64,000 bases of DNA from positions 2,480,001 to 2,544,000 of the forward strand of contig NZ_CP116383.1 of the NCBI RefSeq assembly GCF_028201475.1. Reading direction: 5' to 3'. The notes beneath the pieces are model-generated. The model worked only from the letters and a program-made list of their open reading frames with translations, did no database searches and was not told the origin of the DNA. Made by a program: the position numbers and the translations under genes. Below are positions 1 through 9,873 of the stretch, piece after piece (positions within the stretch are counted from its first letter, which is position 1; each line of letters starts with the position of its first letter). Source of the stretch: Vibrio sp. SCSIO 43137 (GTDB taxonomy: Bacteria > Pseudomonadota > Gammaproteobacteria > Enterobacterales > Vibrionaceae).

Positions 1-809
1 GCTGCACCCATGCCCAGTTCACCAGCTAGGCTGCCACCAAAGGTTACATCGCCCTGTACGCTGTTGTTACCGGCAAATACTTGTAGCTTGCCATCCTGGT
101 CTACTGAAGCACTTACTACGTCTTGCTGACCGTTAATGTAAGTTGCCAGCTCTTCGATGTCATCTCCGGCTTTCGCGTTGATAGTGAACTCTTTTGCTTC
201 ACCAAACTGGTCTGTCAGGCCGATAGTCAGCTGAGCATCTTGTGCTACTTCCCAGTCTTTACCTTTACCGTTTTCTGCTTTGTAGCTAGAGCCGCCCATC
301 AGAGCATTGTCTGAACGCATGTCTTTTAGCTCAAGCATTACCGCTTCACCGTTGTCTGCACCAATCTGGAAAGATTTTGTTCCGTGGGTGCCGTTCAGTA
401 GTTTGTTACCACCAAATGACGTGGTTTCTGCGATACGGTTAAGCTCATCGTTCAATGAACCAATCTCTTCCTGAATCGCCACACGCTCTTCTTTTGAGTT
501 TGAGCCGTTCGCTGACTGCAGTGACAAGTCACGCATACGTTGCAGGATGTTAGTGGTCTCTTTCATCGCACCTTCTGCGGTTTGAGCGATAGAGATACCG
601 TCGTTAGCATTTCGTACTGCTACATCAAGACCACGACTTTGTACATTCAAACGGTTCGAGATTTGCAGACCCGCTGCGTCGTCTTTTGCACTGTTGATTT
701 TGAAACCTGATGACAGGCGTTCCATTGAACCGTTCAGGTCGCTTGCTGCGCTATTCAGATGGCGCTGAGCCGTCATTGCCGCTACGTTAGTATTTACATT
801 AACTGCCAT
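1..809 (-). CDS. flaC: Flagellin, second paralog (3' end outside window)
   Basis: Flagellin subunit of the polar filament, exported by the flagellar type III system. The minus-strand frame opens at ATG 809 with [19 protein letters not shown] and stays open to the edge, giving about 269 residues. The conserved N-terminal D0/D1 helices are visible ([23 protein letters not shown], split here as [16 protein letters not shown] and LQISNRL), followed by the variable centre. The C-terminal D0/D1 half lies outside the window. It is closely similar to the next flagellin upstream. A sigma28-type promoter precedes it, unlike the sigma54 promoter of its neighbour. In V. cholerae the gene in this position is flaC; the symbol rests on position and promoter class only. 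Confidence 0.9.
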   Translation of the reverse strand, partial: MAVNVNTNVAAMTAQRHLNSAASDLNGSMERLSSGFKINSAKDDAAGLQISNRLNVQSRGLDVAVRNANDGISIAQTAEGAMKETTNILQRMRDLSLQSANGSNSKEERVAIQEEIGSLNDELNRIAETTSFGGNKLLNGTHGTKSFQIGADNGEAVMLELKDMRSDNALMGGSSYKAENGKGKDWEVAQDAQLTIGLTDQFGEAKEFTINAKAGDDIEELATYINGQQDVVSASVDQDGKLQVFAGNNSVQGDVTFGGSLAGELGMGA

Positions 810-843
810 GGTGATTTCTCCAATTGATTTTCCGGTTGTGCGG

Positions 844-861
844 TTTCCGACGTCTCGGAAA
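844..861 (-). promoter_or_regulatory. Hairpin in the 5' UTR of the second flagellin
   Basis: A perfect 7-bp inverted repeat (TTTCCGA, 4-nt loop CGTC, TCGGAAA) lies 35 to 52 bases upstream of the ATG, between the predicted sigma28 start and the gene. It has no T-run, so it is not a terminator. It could stabilise the leader or affect translation; that is inference. Confidence 0.45.
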
Positions 862-890
862 ACCAAGTAGTTCTCTCAAAGTTACTTTCA

Positions 891-917
891 TTAACGGCGC
901 TGGCGGAAATTCCTTTA
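891..917 (-). promoter_or_regulatory. Sigma28 (FliA) promoter of the second flagellin
   Basis: Read on the minus strand: TAAAGGAA, an 11-bp spacer, then GCCGTTAA. The consensus is TAAAGTTT-N11-GCCGATAA. The -35 core TAAAG is complete, the -10 has one mismatch, and the spacing is exact. The -10 lies about 80 bases from the ATG. This makes the gene a late, FliA/FlgM-controlled flagellin. Confidence 0.75.
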
Positions 918-1134
918 GAAAAAACACGGCTTTTTTTTAAAAAAAATGTCGAAGAAAAGTAAAGCGTGAGGCTCATTGGAGTTTATTAAATTAAAAGCAA
1001 ATTAATGCTAAAGATCACATAATCATGGTCGATAGAGTGGGGTTTTCTGTTTTTTGTGACTCAGAAGTGTAGTGGATTGCCGTTTAACACCAAGGCAAAA
1101 ATCTAGGGGAAATAGCAAACCAGCTTGCGCTAAG

Positions 1135-1168
1135 TTTTAAAGATAGCAGTAAATTTTAAAGATAGCAG
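1135..1168. repeat. Two direct copies of a 15-bp repeat
   Basis: TTTTAAAGATAGCAG occurs at 1135-1149 and again at 1154-1168, a 19-bp period. It lies just downstream (minus direction) of the flaA terminator, in the flagellin intergenic region. No function is known to me. Confidence 0.6.
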
Positions 1169-1173
1169 AAAGG

Positions 1174-1205
1174 AAAAAGCCCCTATCCTTTGAGAGAACC
1201 GGGGC
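1174..1205 (-). terminator. Rho-independent terminator of flaA
   Basis: On the minus strand GCCCC pairs with GGGGC across a loop of about 17 nt, followed by TTTTT. It lies about 215 bp downstream of the flaA stop and separates the two flagellin transcripts. Confidence 0.6.
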
Positions 1206-1268
1206 CGTTCGCGAAGCCAGCTGCCTATGTGGAGATCGAGAGAAATGTCACATAACTGGCTAAGCGAT

Positions 1269-1335
1269 GCATTTTAAAACGTCTGGTCTTCAGCAGTGAG
1301 AGTGAGAGAGCTTCAGACCTTCTGATTTAAAATGC
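1269..1335. repeat. Inverted repeat in the flagellin intergenic region
   Basis: GCATTTTAAA at 1269-1278 is perfectly complementary to TTTAAAATGC at 1326-1335. The arms enclose about 47 bp, in which GTCTGGTCTTCAG and CTTCAGACC give further partial pairing. It lies in the 3' region of the flaA transcript. The 609-bp gap from 810 to 1418 holds no credible gene. Confidence 0.5.
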
Positions 1336-1418
1336 GATTGCCATACCGGAATAGCCACTGGCTGACTCACGTCTGTGCCTGCCAAAGCAGAACCATTCCG
1401 ACATTACTGTTATGACGT

Positions 1419-2573
1419 CTACTGAAGCAGAGACATAGCAGAGTTTGGCAATTGTTTTGCCTGAGCAAGTATGGAAGTACCTGCCTGTTGCAAAATTTGG
1501 TTTTTAGTAAGTTCCGTTGTCTCTTTGGCAAAATCAGTATCTTTGATTCGGCTCTTAGAGGCTTCAACGTTCTCCTGAATGTTCGCCAGGTTGTTGATAC
1601 TGTGGCTTAGACGGTTCTGCTTCGCACCTAAGTCTGCACGCTGACTGTCTACATATTTCAGTGCAGCATCAATAACACCTACTGCGTTCTGAGAACCTTT
1701 TACAGAAGTTACATCAATATCCTGAGTGGTCGTTGCCACTGCCGCAGCACCAGCGATACCAACTTCAGAAGCCAGTCCTCCGGCAATATCCAGACCACCA
1801 GCTACATCAGGTTCAGCAACAAATATCTGTAGCAAGCCATTTTCACCGACAGATGCAGTCAGTCTGTCTGTCTGACCATTAATGTATGTTGCCAGCTCTT
1901 CGATATCGTCTCCGGCTTTTGCCTGGATATCGATAACCTGCTCTTCATTTTCTGCATCAGCAGCAAAAGTGAATTTAAGATCCAGCTTATCTGCCGGCAC
2001 ACCCCAGTCTTTACCAATGGTTTTTCCTTCAGGAAGCTCTGAGAAGAAAGTCTCACCACCCATACGATAGTCATCAGCACGGATGCTGGTCAGACCCACA
2101 ATCATGGCTTCACCAGAGTTAGAACCAATCTGGAATGCCGCTTCACCAAATGATCCGTTAAGCAGACGACGTCCACCAAATGACGTTGTTTCTGCAATAC
2201 GGTTAAGTTCGTCCTGCAGTGCGCTTACTTCTTCGTTCAGAGCCTGACGCTCAGACAGTGAGTTCGAGCCGTTAGCCGATTGCAGTGACAGGTCACGCAT
2301 ACGTTGCAGAATCGCAGTCGATTCGTTCATTGCACCTTCAGCAGTCTGTGCAATAGAGATACCATCGTTAGCATTTCGCATTGCCACATCCAGACCACGG
2401 GACTGTGCATTCAATCGGTTAGATATCTGCATACCTGCCGCATCGTCTTTTGCACTATTGATCTTGTGACCGGATGACAGACGTTCCATCGATGTATTCA
2501 GGTTATCCGTCGCTTTGTTTAAGTAACGCTGAGACGTCATTGCCGCGACGTTAGTACTTACTGTAACAGCCAT
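1419..2573 (-). CDS. flaA: Flagellin, sigma54-dependent paralog next to flgL
   Basis: Flagellin filament subunit of 384 residues. The start at ATG 2573 gives [19 protein letters not shown], the usual Vibrio flagellin N terminus. The frame is open for 39 more codons upstream, but AGGAGA lies just before 2573 and no flagellin has that extension. The N-terminal D0/D1 domain (residues 1-165) and C-terminal domain (about 285-384, ending in [15 protein letters not shown]) flank a variable centre. Directly downstream of flgL and under a sigma54 promoter, it matches the position and class of V. cholerae FlaA, the flagellin essential for the filament there. Carry-over of that essentiality to this organism is inference. 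Confidence 0.93.
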   Translation of the reverse strand: MAVTVSTNVAAMTSQRYLNKATDNLNTSMERLSSGHKINSAKDDAAGMQISNRLNAQSRGLDVAMRNANDGISIAQTAEGAMNESTAILQRMRDLSLQSANGSNSLSERQALNEEVSALQDELNRIAETTSFGGRRLLNGSFGEAAFQIGSNSGEAMIVGLTSIRADDYRMGGETFFSELPEGKTIGKDWGVPADKLDLKFTFAADAENEEQVIDIQAKAGDDIEELATYINGQTDRLTASVGENGLLQIFVAEPDVAGGLDIAGGLASEVGIAGAAAVATTTQDIDVTSVKGSQNAVGVIDAALKYVDSQRADLGAKQNRLSHSINNLANIQENVEASKSRIKDTDFAKETTELTKNQILQQAGTSILAQAKQLPNSAMSLLQ

Positions 2574-2717
2574 ATTTTGCTCTCCTGTTGAGTTCGCAAG
2601 TAGTTTGCGAAGCGGCCAGCTTTTCGTCTCATTTGGATAAGCACTGACCGTATAGTTACTTGCTGAACTTAGCGCTAACGCTAAGCTCAAATCGTATTCA
2701 TAATCTGTATAAATACA

Positions 2718-2733
2718 TTCAAGTAGCGTGCCA
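2718..2733 (-). promoter_or_regulatory. Sigma54 promoter of flaA
   Basis: On the minus strand TGGCACGCTACTTGAA matches TGGCACG-N4-TTGCW with correct spacing and one change in the -12 element (TTGA for TTGC). It lies 145 bp upstream of the ATG, so the leader is long. RpoN with the activator FlrC is expected by analogy with V. cholerae. Confidence 0.7.
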
Positions 2734-2834
2734 CTTTACAAATTTTCTGAAAATAAATTTATTTTCTTTATATTACAGAGACTTATATAGTTAGCATCAA
2801 TAATTGCCTCAGTCACTGTGCTCTTTCAGGTGAG

Positions 2835-2866
2835 GCGGCAAAGGTATAAAAACCAAATTTTGCCGC
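2835..2866. other. Hairpin in the 369-bp flgL-flaA gap
   Basis: GCGGCAAA at 2835-2842 pairs with TTTGCCGC at 2859-2866. In the flgL (minus) direction no T-run follows, so it is at best a weak terminator or mRNA-end structure. Apart from this and the sigma54 promoter, I see nothing in 2574-2942. Confidence 0.35.
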
Positions 2867-2942
2867 TTTTCCTGTTGCCGCACTTTGTTAACCTAGTTTC
2901 AGTTTTGGCACGTATGGCAATAGCACATACGGCAGTTAAAAC

Positions 2943-4136
2943 TCAGATATAGTTAAAAAGAGTGAGGTCTTTGGTTTTTCCGAAAGCTTTTTGTGAAGCC
3001 TCCAGTGCAAGGGAGTTCTCGTTAAAATCGATAACTGCCTGCGAGTAATCCAGATCTTCAAAGGCACTTTTAGACTTTGCCAGCGTCAGCTTAAAGTCTT
3101 CATGCAAATCTTCCTGAATATCCAGAGTGTTCATCCGGGCACCCACATCCGTTCTTGCTTTACCAAGGTGGATAAAGGCTGCCGCAAATTCTTCGGTGAT
3201 TCGTTGCAGCTCTGCAGTAGCGTTCGTGTCAGATACTGATGTACCTGATAAATCTATCGCCTGTTTAAAGCTGTCAAAAATACTTATCGTCTTTTTCGGG
3301 CTAATGGTGATACTGTCACCGGCAGTAATCTGCCCTTTCAGCTGAATGGTCAGGCCTTCGTTTTTAATACCTACTGCCGGGTCAAATTCTGCCGCGCCAA
3401 CCACACTGCCGTCTTTCTCTAGCTGATAACCAAATTTGCCGGTTCCCATATCAACAAACGTCACTGTGTAACTGGCATTGTCATTAAAATCGAGATTGGT
3501 TGCTCTCTCCAGCAGCAGTTCAGATGCAGGCTGAAGCTGATAGCTCGGTGAGTAATCACCAAACGGGTTAGCTATCTGCATATACATCTTGCTGCCGGGA
3601 TCATTAGTCGGCATTTCCAGCTGGTTAGAGACCTTCATCTTTCTCTGATAATCATCACCGGAGTAACTAACGTTACCCTGATTGTCTCGGAAGAAAGGCT
3701 GGTTCTTAGGCTTAGTACCGGCAAAGATATAGTTACCGGATTCATCCTGACTGTTCGCCAGAGTCAGCAGGTTGTCAGCTATCTCTTCCAGTTCACGGGT
3801 TTTAGCGATCCGGTCTTCTGCGGAGTGCGAACCGTTGATCATCTCCATCACAGTCCGTTTCGCTTTATCGGCATAATCTTCCGAGTTAGCCACCAGCACT
3901 TCGTGATGTTCCAGACGGTTTCTGACCAGTACGATTGCGTCCATATACTGACGCAACTGCTCGGTCTGCTGACCAATACTCTGTATATAGTGAGTCGCCA
4001 GCGGATCATCACTGGAGTTAAGCAGTTTTTTACCAGACGCCAGCTGCGCCTGATTGTGGAAAATTTTGTTCTCCTGACGGCGCAGATCATTCTGCACTGA
4101 CTGGTAGTTATGAAAACTTGCGATTCTTCCAACCAT
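2943..4136 (-). CDS. flgL: Flagellar hook-filament junction protein FlgL
   Basis: FlgL (HAP3) forms the second ring of the adaptor between hook and filament. The 397-residue protein has the flagellin-like N-terminal helix (LASGKKLLNSSDDPLATHYI, about residues 32-51) and a C-terminal helical region. The start at ATG 4136 has a strong GGAGGTG 6 bases upstream. It follows flgK by 10 bp and shares its sigma54 promoter. V. cholerae has the same flgK-flgL-flaA order. Confidence 0.96.
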   Translation of the reverse strand: MVGRIASFHNYQSVQNDLRRQENKIFHNQAQLASGKKLLNSSDDPLATHYIQSIGQQTEQLRQYMDAIVLVRNRLEHHEVLVANSEDYADKAKRTVMEMINGSHSAEDRIAKTRELEEIADNLLTLANSQDESGNYIFAGTKPKNQPFFRDNQGNVSYSGDDYQRKMKVSNQLEMPTNDPGSKMYMQIANPFGDYSPSYQLQPASELLLERATNLDFNDNASYTVTFVDMGTGKFGYQLEKDGSVVGAAEFDPAVGIKNEGLTIQLKGQITAGDSITISPKKTISIFDSFKQAIDLSGTSVSDTNATAELQRITEEFAAAFIHLGKARTDVGARMNTLDIQEDLHEDFKLTLAKSKSAFEDLDYSQAVIDFNENSLALEASQKAFGKTKDLTLFNYI

Positions 4137-4146
4137 TTTTCACCTC

Positions 4147-6021
4147 CTACCTTAACGCCAGAATTGTATCGAAGGTGTCATTGGCTGCCTGCATGATGCG
4201 GGATGAAGCCATATAAGCCTGCTGGAATTTCATCATATTGGCCGCTTCTTCATCCAGGTTAACTCCGGAGATTTCAGCCACACGCTCTTCAGCAGACTCT
4301 TTTTCCAGACGGGCAACGTCTGCCAGTCTGGACGCGGTAGACATTTTCAGTCCCACGTTGGTATTCAGGTTGTGGTAAAGCTCGAGTATGGTCGAGTTAT
4401 TATCATCAACGGTTTTTGCCGTCTGTAGATCCTGCATCTTAAGCAGGTTACCGTTATCACCTTCTGACGGCGTCAGGTTGGCGGCTAATTTATCATTAGC
4501 AATCGCACCGCCGGACAAACTAAAAGTGGTTCCCTGAACGGTAACCGGACCACTTGGCGGATAAGCCTGAGGCTGGAGTAATACTCTTCCGGCCATATCC
4601 AGCACGGCAAACTGATCTCCCTTCGGCGAAACAACAACCTGAAACTCTTTAAGGCTGCCGGCCGTTAAAACACGGAAGTCCGCATCACCCTGAGCAAAAG
4701 TCACCGAACTCTGGTAACTTTGAGCGGCAATTTTTGTCGGGTCATTCATCATCAGTTTGATCTGCTCGGCACCGAAACGCACCGGACGCAAAATAATCTT
4801 TTCACCCGCTCTCGGGTCACTGGCAATTTCCACCCGCATTCCATCGATATACAGGGCAGAGTTTTGTGGTTCAACCTGAACAATTTCACCACTTGGCTTA
4901 ATAACGGTGTAATCGCTGCCGTCATACCTGAGATGATAATCCCCGGCTTTAATCTGGCTGATATCGTCGATATAGACGCCCATATCAGCTTCTGAGTTTT
5001 TCTCGGTGAAGACGCGATCTTTAACAACCCGATCTGAGTTCACATCGGTAAACAACAGCGCACCGACATTACCATGAAGATCCAGCCCCTGAGCCTGAAG
5101 TTCATTCACTTCATAAGAGAGAGAGGTGGCAACGCGGCCAAGTTCGTCCTGCACATAAGGAATCAACTCATCACGCATTTTGAATAGCGCTCCGAGGCGA
5201 CCATCAATGCCTTCGTTCTTAATAACTTTGAGCCCTTTACCTTCAATCAGCGCCAGTTTGCGCTGATTAGGATCCGGAGAGCCGTCCACCATGGTCAGTG
5301 TACTGGCTTCATTGCCGGATACTAAGGTGTGACCGCTACCAATATGAACATTAAATCCTTCATTATTGCCACGAGTAGTCACCGTTACCTTGGTGTACTG
5401 AGATAACTCACGCACCAGCTTTTCATAAGTATCCATAAGGTCATTATGAGGACCGGGCGTTCTCATCATTAATTTATTGATATCACGAATTTCACCGGCG
5501 ATCTGGTTAATACGCTCAACGGCTAAATCAAGTTTTCTGTTCGTGTTTGATGATTCCTGACGGACGGTTTCATAGAAGGTGTTCAGGTTCTGGCTGATCA
5601 GATCCGCTTTTTCCATTACCACTTTTCGTGCACCCACATCGTTTGGTGAGTCCGCCAGTGTTTTTACCGAATCAAACCACTCGTTAATATTTTCCGGAAT
5701 TTTCTTCGAGGCAAGTGATGAAAGCATGGTTGTCAGCATATCCAGATGCTCTTCATCATCTTTACGGTTGGCATTGTTGGTAGTAGAAACATTCAGTTCG
5801 GCAACGGCAAACTGATCCCATGAGCGGCGAACATTTTCCACATGTACGCCCATACCATAAGTTTCGCCGCCATATTGCCGCGGCATATTGGTGCCCTGGA
5901 TTACCGACTGACGGCTATAGCCTTCGGTATTCGCATTCGATATGTTATGACCTGTGGTGTTGAGTTGTCTCTGAGCGGTCAATACGCTCTGAGTACCAAC
6001 ATTCAACAAATCCGACGCCAT
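4147..6021 (-). CDS. flgK: Flagellar hook-associated protein FlgK
   Basis: FlgK (HAP1) is the first junction protein assembled on the hook. The 624-residue protein opens with MASDLLNVGTQSVLTAQRQL and the rod/hook-family motif TTGHNISNANTEGYSRQ. It ends with the paired helix NLDEEAANMMKFQQAYMAS, the conserved C-terminal signature of the axial proteins. It is first in a two-gene unit with flgL. The divergence from flgJ by a terminator, and its own sigma54 promoter 58 bp upstream, separate flgKL from flgFGHIJ. Confidence 0.96.
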   Translation of the reverse strand: MASDLLNVGTQSVLTAQRQLNTTGHNISNANTEGYSRQSVIQGTNMPRQYGGETYGMGVHVENVRRSWDQFAVAELNVSTTNNANRKDDEEHLDMLTTMLSSLASKKIPENINEWFDSVKTLADSPNDVGARKVVMEKADLISQNLNTFYETVRQESSNTNRKLDLAVERINQIAGEIRDINKLMMRTPGPHNDLMDTYEKLVRELSQYTKVTVTTRGNNEGFNVHIGSGHTLVSGNEASTLTMVDGSPDPNQRKLALIEGKGLKVIKNEGIDGRLGALFKMRDELIPYVQDELGRVATSLSYEVNELQAQGLDLHGNVGALLFTDVNSDRVVKDRVFTEKNSEADMGVYIDDISQIKAGDYHLRYDGSDYTVIKPSGEIVQVEPQNSALYIDGMRVEIASDPRAGEKIILRPVRFGAEQIKLMMNDPTKIAAQSYQSSVTFAQGDADFRVLTAGSLKEFQVVVSPKGDQFAVLDMAGRVLLQPQAYPPSGPVTVQGTTFSLSGGAIANDKLAANLTPSEGDNGNLLKMQDLQTAKTVDDNNSTILELYHNLNTNVGLKMSTASRLADVARLEKESAEERVAEISGVNLDEEAANMMKFQQAYMASSRIMQAANDTFDTILALR

Positions 6022-6078
6022 AATGCCCCCAGTAGAACCAATAAACTTAGAAAATCTTTAAATCTCTATAGGTTCTAT

Positions 6079-6094
6079 AGCAACATATATGCCA
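6079..6094 (-). promoter_or_regulatory. Sigma54 promoter of flgKL
   Basis: On the minus strand TGGCATATATGTTGCT gives TGGCATA-N4-TTGCT, with all the invariant GG and GC positions and the right spacing, 58 bp before the flgK ATG. Confidence 0.8.
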
Positions 6095-6156
6095 AAAATG
6101 TTCCGACTGAAATAACCGATAAGAAGATTAGATTAAACTATTGATTAGTAATAAAG

Positions 6157-6180
6157 AAAAAAGGGCTTTCGCCCTTTTAA
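6157..6180 (-). terminator. Terminator after flgJ
   Basis: AAAAGGGC-TTTC-GCCCTTTT forms a compact stem with a T-run (TTTTTT) on the minus strand. It lies just past the flgJ stop and marks the end of flgFGHIJ. Confidence 0.85.
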
Positions 6181-6187
6181 ATAACTT

Positions 6188-7120
6188 TTATAGCATCTGG
6201 TCGACGCGCTGTTTCACCTTCAGAACCTTATCGGCATAATTAGGGTCAGTTGCATAACCCGCCTTATGAATACCATGAATAAATGACTCCGAATTGTTGT
6301 CATGCTGCAGGGCGTTCTGATATCTCGGATTTTGGTTAAGGAAACGAACAAAGTCGTTAAAGCTATCTTCATAGCTGGAATATGAGCGGAAAGAGGCCCG
6401 CTCTTTAACCGGCACGTTATCGTGGAACTCCAGAGTTTGTGTCGCTACCTTATCGCCCTTCCAGCTTCTGTCTGCCTTAATATTAAACAGGTTGTTGCTG
6501 CTGCCTTGAGCGTTTTTCACCATCTTCTGCCCCCAGCCTGTTTCAAGGGCTGCCTGTGCAATCAGAAGTGACGGATCAACACCAAGGGCTTTTGCTGCTC
6601 TTTCAGCATATGGCCCCATAGAACGGACAAAATGCTCAGGACTGTCAAAAGATGCCGGCTCTTTTCTGACCCTGTTTGCCTGCATAGCCTGAAATGCTTT
6701 GTCAGCCACCAAGCCTGCCTGCTCAGAATCAATGGATGATTTAGAGGTTGCTTCAAGGGCTGCATTTCTCATTGCCAGCTCTGTTTCATCCTGAGGCAAA
6801 CCGGCACCCAGTTGAGCCACAATCATATCGGCCAGACCAAGAGAACCGGAAGAGCTGATCTCACTGGCCATCTGATCATCCATCATCTGACGATAAAAAT
6901 CCTGACTCTGGCTTTTCAGCATATCTGACTCAAAAGCCGAGTTGGCATCGCGCATAGACTTAAACAGCATGTTGGTGAAAATGGCTTCAAATTGCTTTGC
7001 AGCTGCATGAAGCGCTTGTTTCTGATCATCTGCATCATTGCTGTTTACCGCGCTCTGACGAAGCTGGTCCAGGTTAGCGATATCGTGAATAAATCCGACG
7101 TCTGTTGCCTTGTTAACCAT
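6188..7120 (-). CDS. flgJ: Flagellar rod-cap / peptidoglycan hydrolase FlgJ
   Basis: FlgJ caps the growing rod and opens the peptidoglycan for it. The 310-residue protein is the two-domain form. Residues 1-105 are the rod-capping domain (AAKQFEAIFTNMLFKSMRDA). Residues about 160-310 are a beta-N-acetylglucosaminidase domain with the catalytic Glu at 193 in AQAALETGWG. It is last in flgFGHIJ, 10 bp after flgI. Many bacteria lack the second domain; it is intact here. Confidence 0.96.
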   Translation of the reverse strand: MVNKATDVGFIHDIANLDQLRQSAVNSNDADDQKQALHAAAKQFEAIFTNMLFKSMRDANSAFESDMLKSQSQDFYRQMMDDQMASEISSSGSLGLADMIVAQLGAGLPQDETELAMRNAALEATSKSSIDSEQAGLVADKAFQAMQANRVRKEPASFDSPEHFVRSMGPYAERAAKALGVDPSLLIAQAALETGWGQKMVKNAQGSSNNLFNIKADRSWKGDKVATQTLEFHDNVPVKERASFRSYSSYEDSFNDFVRFLNQNPRYQNALQHDNNSESFIHGIHKAGYATDPNYADKVLKVKQRVDQML

Positions 7121-7130
7121 AATAGTGTCC

Positions 7131-8222
7131 TCAGATAATGATCAACTGGCCTTCAATTGCACCGGCCTGCTTAAGGGCCTGCAATATCGCCATAAGATCT
7201 GAAGGCGCTGCACCTACTTCGTTTACCGCGCGGACAAGATCATCAAGTGTCAGGCCGGGTTCAAACTTAAACATCTTACCCTGCTCTTCATTCACCTCTA
7301 TGGTGGAATTAGGAACAACCACTGTTTGTCCCTGAGATAAAGCATTTGGCTGACTAACCTGAAGATTTTCTTTAATTGCTACCGTCATACCACCATGGGT
7401 CACAGCAGCAGGTTTTAACTTCACATGCTGGCCGACCACTATGGTACCGGTACGTGAGTTAACAATAATTTTTGCCGAACCTTCTGCCGGATTAAATTCA
7501 ATGTTTTCGATGGCAGATAAAAACGCCACTCTCTGACTCACATCTCTCGGAGCACGTACCCTTACAGAGGTTGAGTCCACCGCTGAAGCCATTTGAGGGC
7601 CAAGGAAATTGTTTACCGCATCAGCCATACGCTGCGCCGTAGTAAAGTCTGATTCAAGCAGGTTAAAAGTAATAAAGTCACCACGGCTGAATGGTGTTGG
7701 TATCTCTCTTTCCACTGTCGCACCACTAGAGATTAAACCAACCGTCGGGTTATTACCTACCACCTTGGAACCATCGGCACCTGTGGCACTAAAACCGCTT
7801 ACCACCAGATTACCCTGAGCAACGGCATAGATTTCACCATCCAGACCTTTCAGAAAAGTTTGAACTAAGGTACCGCCACGCAGGCTTTTTGCTGAACCGA
7901 TAGAAGAGACGGTCACATCAACTTGTTGCCCCTGTTTAGAAAAGGGAGGTAATTCAGCGGTGACAATCACTGCTGCAACATTCTTGGTTTTCGGTTTGGT
8001 TCCCGGCGGCAACTGAATGCCGAAGTTTTGCAGCATGGCATTGAAACTTTGATCGGTAAAGGGAGTAGACTCGCCGGTACCCGGCAGACCTGTCACTAGC
8101 CCGTAACCAATTAACTGGTTACTACGTACACCGGCAACTTCGGCTACATCTTTGATTCTTGCAGCATGTGCTGATGTAAATATCATCATTATGCTCACAA
8201 TGGCTAGTGTTAACTTTCTCAT
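7131..8222 (-). CDS. flgI: Flagellar P-ring protein FlgI
   Basis: FlgI builds the periplasmic P ring around the rod. The 363-residue precursor has a cleavable signal peptide ([20 protein letters not shown], cleavage near 20) followed by [20 protein letters not shown], typical of the family. Length and ends are normal. It lies between flgH and flgJ as in most gamma-proteobacteria. In vibrios the P ring also anchors the T ring (MotX/MotY), which is not encoded here. Confidence 0.97.
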   Translation of the reverse strand: MRKLTLAIVSIMMIFTSAHAARIKDVAEVAGVRSNQLIGYGLVTGLPGTGESTPFTDQSFNAMLQNFGIQLPPGTKPKTKNVAAVIVTAELPPFSKQGQQVDVTVSSIGSAKSLRGGTLVQTFLKGLDGEIYAVAQGNLVVSGFSATGADGSKVVGNNPTVGLISSGATVEREIPTPFSRGDFITFNLLESDFTTAQRMADAVNNFLGPQMASAVDSTSVRVRAPRDVSQRVAFLSAIENIEFNPAEGSAKIIVNSRTGTIVVGQHVKLKPAAVTHGGMTVAIKENLQVSQPNALSQGQTVVVPNSTIEVNEEQGKMFKFEPGLTLDDLVRAVNEVGAAPSDLMAILQALKQAGAIEGQLIII

Positions 8223-8266
8223 GACTAAACCCTGTTTACCGTCAAAACATCGACCTTAAATTTCAA

Positions 8267-9043
8267 TTAAAGGGAGACATTAAAGAATCGTGCCAAGAAT
8301 CCAGGTTCTTGCATATCTTGTTGCGTTCCCGTGCCCGAGTATTGAATTCTGGCATTGGAAATTCGCGTGGAAGCGATTGTATTTTCGAAACTTATATCAT
8401 CAGGGCGAATGGTTCCGCTCAGACGAATATATTCGTCACCGGTATTCAGTGTCAGCCACTTCTCACCGCGAATCACCAGATTGCCGTTCGCCAGTACGTC
8501 AATAACTTCTACAGTAATAGAACCTGTGATGCTGTTGCTCTGATTAGCGGATGAGTTACCTTTAAACTTATTGCCGTTTTTCAGTTCGTAGGAGAAGTTG
8601 TAATCATTGATAGTCAGCGGTTTGCCGCCTACAGATAGCGGGTCCATAGAGGCGTCATTAGATTTAGACAGATCAGCATCAGCACTTTTTGCCGCTTTAG
8701 TATTCTCATCCATCATTACCGTAACAATATCACCCACACCATGTGGCTTAGAATCATCATAAAGGTTGCTGGCATAGTTACTGTTAAACAGGGAACCGGT
8801 TGCTGTAGCGTAATGCTGTGGTTTTTTCTTCGGATGAATAGGTGCCCATGCCGGATCACCTTTCAGCGGGTCAATACGGCTACGTAATGTATCGATCACT
8901 CCCGTATCTTCTTCTTCAGATTTATCACCCTCTACGGCATCAACTAATGTGGTCGCCTGCTCTACATCACTACCAGAATCAGAAGGGGCAAGAGAACAAC
9001 CTGAAAGCAGAGCCAGCATAAGTAACGCGATATAATTTTTCAT
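8267..9043 (-). CDS. flgH: Flagellar L-ring lipoprotein FlgH
   Basis: FlgH forms the outer-membrane L ring. The start is ATG 9043 ([20 protein letters not shown]): a TTG six bases upstream is in frame but sits too close to the GAG Shine-Dalgarno. The lipobox LSGC puts the lipidated Cys at 16. The protein has 258 residues, within the family range. The conserved C-terminal ring region runs through [18 protein letters not shown]. It lies between flgG and flgI. Confidence 0.95.
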   Translation of the reverse strand: MKNYIALLMLALLSGCSLAPSDSGSDVEQATTLVDAVEGDKSEEEDTGVIDTLRSRIDPLKGDPAWAPIHPKKKPQHYATATGSLFNSNYASNLYDDSKPHGVGDIVTVMMDENTKAAKSADADLSKSNDASMDPLSVGGKPLTINDYNFSYELKNGNKFKGNSSANQSNSITGSITVEVIDVLANGNLVIRGEKWLTLNTGDEYIRLSGTIRPDDISFENTIASTRISNARIQYSGTGTQQDMQEPGFLARFFNVSL

Positions 9044-9061
9044 AATCAAATACTCAGAATA

Positions 9062-9850
9062 TTAAAGTTGCTGGTTAACAAAGCTTTGCATCTTATCCAC
9101 AGCTGAAATTACTTTTGAATTCATCTCATAAACACGCTGGGCTTCAATCAGGTTAACCAGCTCTTCCGTAACGTTTACGTTTGAACTCTCCAGCATCGAC
9201 TGTTTAATTGCGCCCAGACCTTCCAGCCCCGGAACACCTTCCTGTGGGTCACCACTGGCGCCCGTCGGCAGGTAGAGGTTCTGACCAATAGGTTCCAGAC
9301 CGCCCGGGTTAATAAAATCAACGGTAGTAATCTGCCCCACCACCTGATTGTTCTGCTGACCACGTACACGTACTGAAACTTCACCATCGTTACCAATTGT
9401 GATTGAGATAGCATCTTCAGGGATGACGATTTCCGGCTGCAGGGAATAACCTGCTGCGGAAGTGACAATGGTTCCTTCATCATTCAGGGTAAACTGACCA
9501 TTTCGGCTATAGCCAATATTTCCGTCCGGCATGAGTACCTGGAAAAAACCGTCACCTTCAATCATCATATCCAGACTGTTGGAAGTAGTCTGGGCATTAC
9601 CGTCAGTATGAATTTTCTGCGTTGCCACCACCTTGGAACCGGCACCCAGCATCAAACCACTTGGCAACTCGGTATTCTGAGATGACTGACCACCAGCCTG
9701 ATTAATGTTCTGATAAAAAAGATCCTCAAATACTGCACGGCTCTTTTTGTAGCCAACAGTAGAGGCGTTGGCAAGGTTGTTCGAGATGGTGGCAATATTT
9801 GTCTGTTGCGCATCTAAACCTGTTTTACTTACCCATAGTGCAGGATGCAT
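9062..9850 (-). CDS. flgG: Flagellar distal-rod protein FlgG
   Basis: FlgG is the distal rod subunit. The 262 residues include the N-terminal signature TISNNLANASTVGYKKSRA and the C-terminal helix NVTEELVNLIEAQRVYEMNSK shared by rod and hook proteins. No insertion or truncation is seen. It follows flgF by 23 bp in the flgFGHIJ unit. Confidence 0.97.
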   Translation of the reverse strand: MHPALWVSKTGLDAQQTNIATISNNLANASTVGYKKSRAVFEDLFYQNINQAGGQSSQNTELPSGLMLGAGSKVVATQKIHTDGNAQTTSNSLDMMIEGDGFFQVLMPDGNIGYSRNGQFTLNDEGTIVTSAAGYSLQPEIVIPEDAISITIGNDGEVSVRVRGQQNNQVVGQITTVDFINPGGLEPIGQNLYLPTGASGDPQEGVPGLEGLGAIKQSMLESSNVNVTEELVNLIEAQRVYEMNSKVISAVDKMQSFVNQQL

Positions 9851-9873
9851 AATCTCTCCCCTTCCTTATACTG

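Noticed and set aside
2906..2925. Sigma54-like motif on the plus strand (TTGGCACG) in the flgL-flaA gap
   Set aside because: The -12 half has GCAA in place of TTGC, and no plus-strand gene follows.
9041..9049. TTG 9049 as the start of flgH
   Set aside because: ATG 9043 has better spacing to the ribosome site and gives the usual lipoprotein signal.
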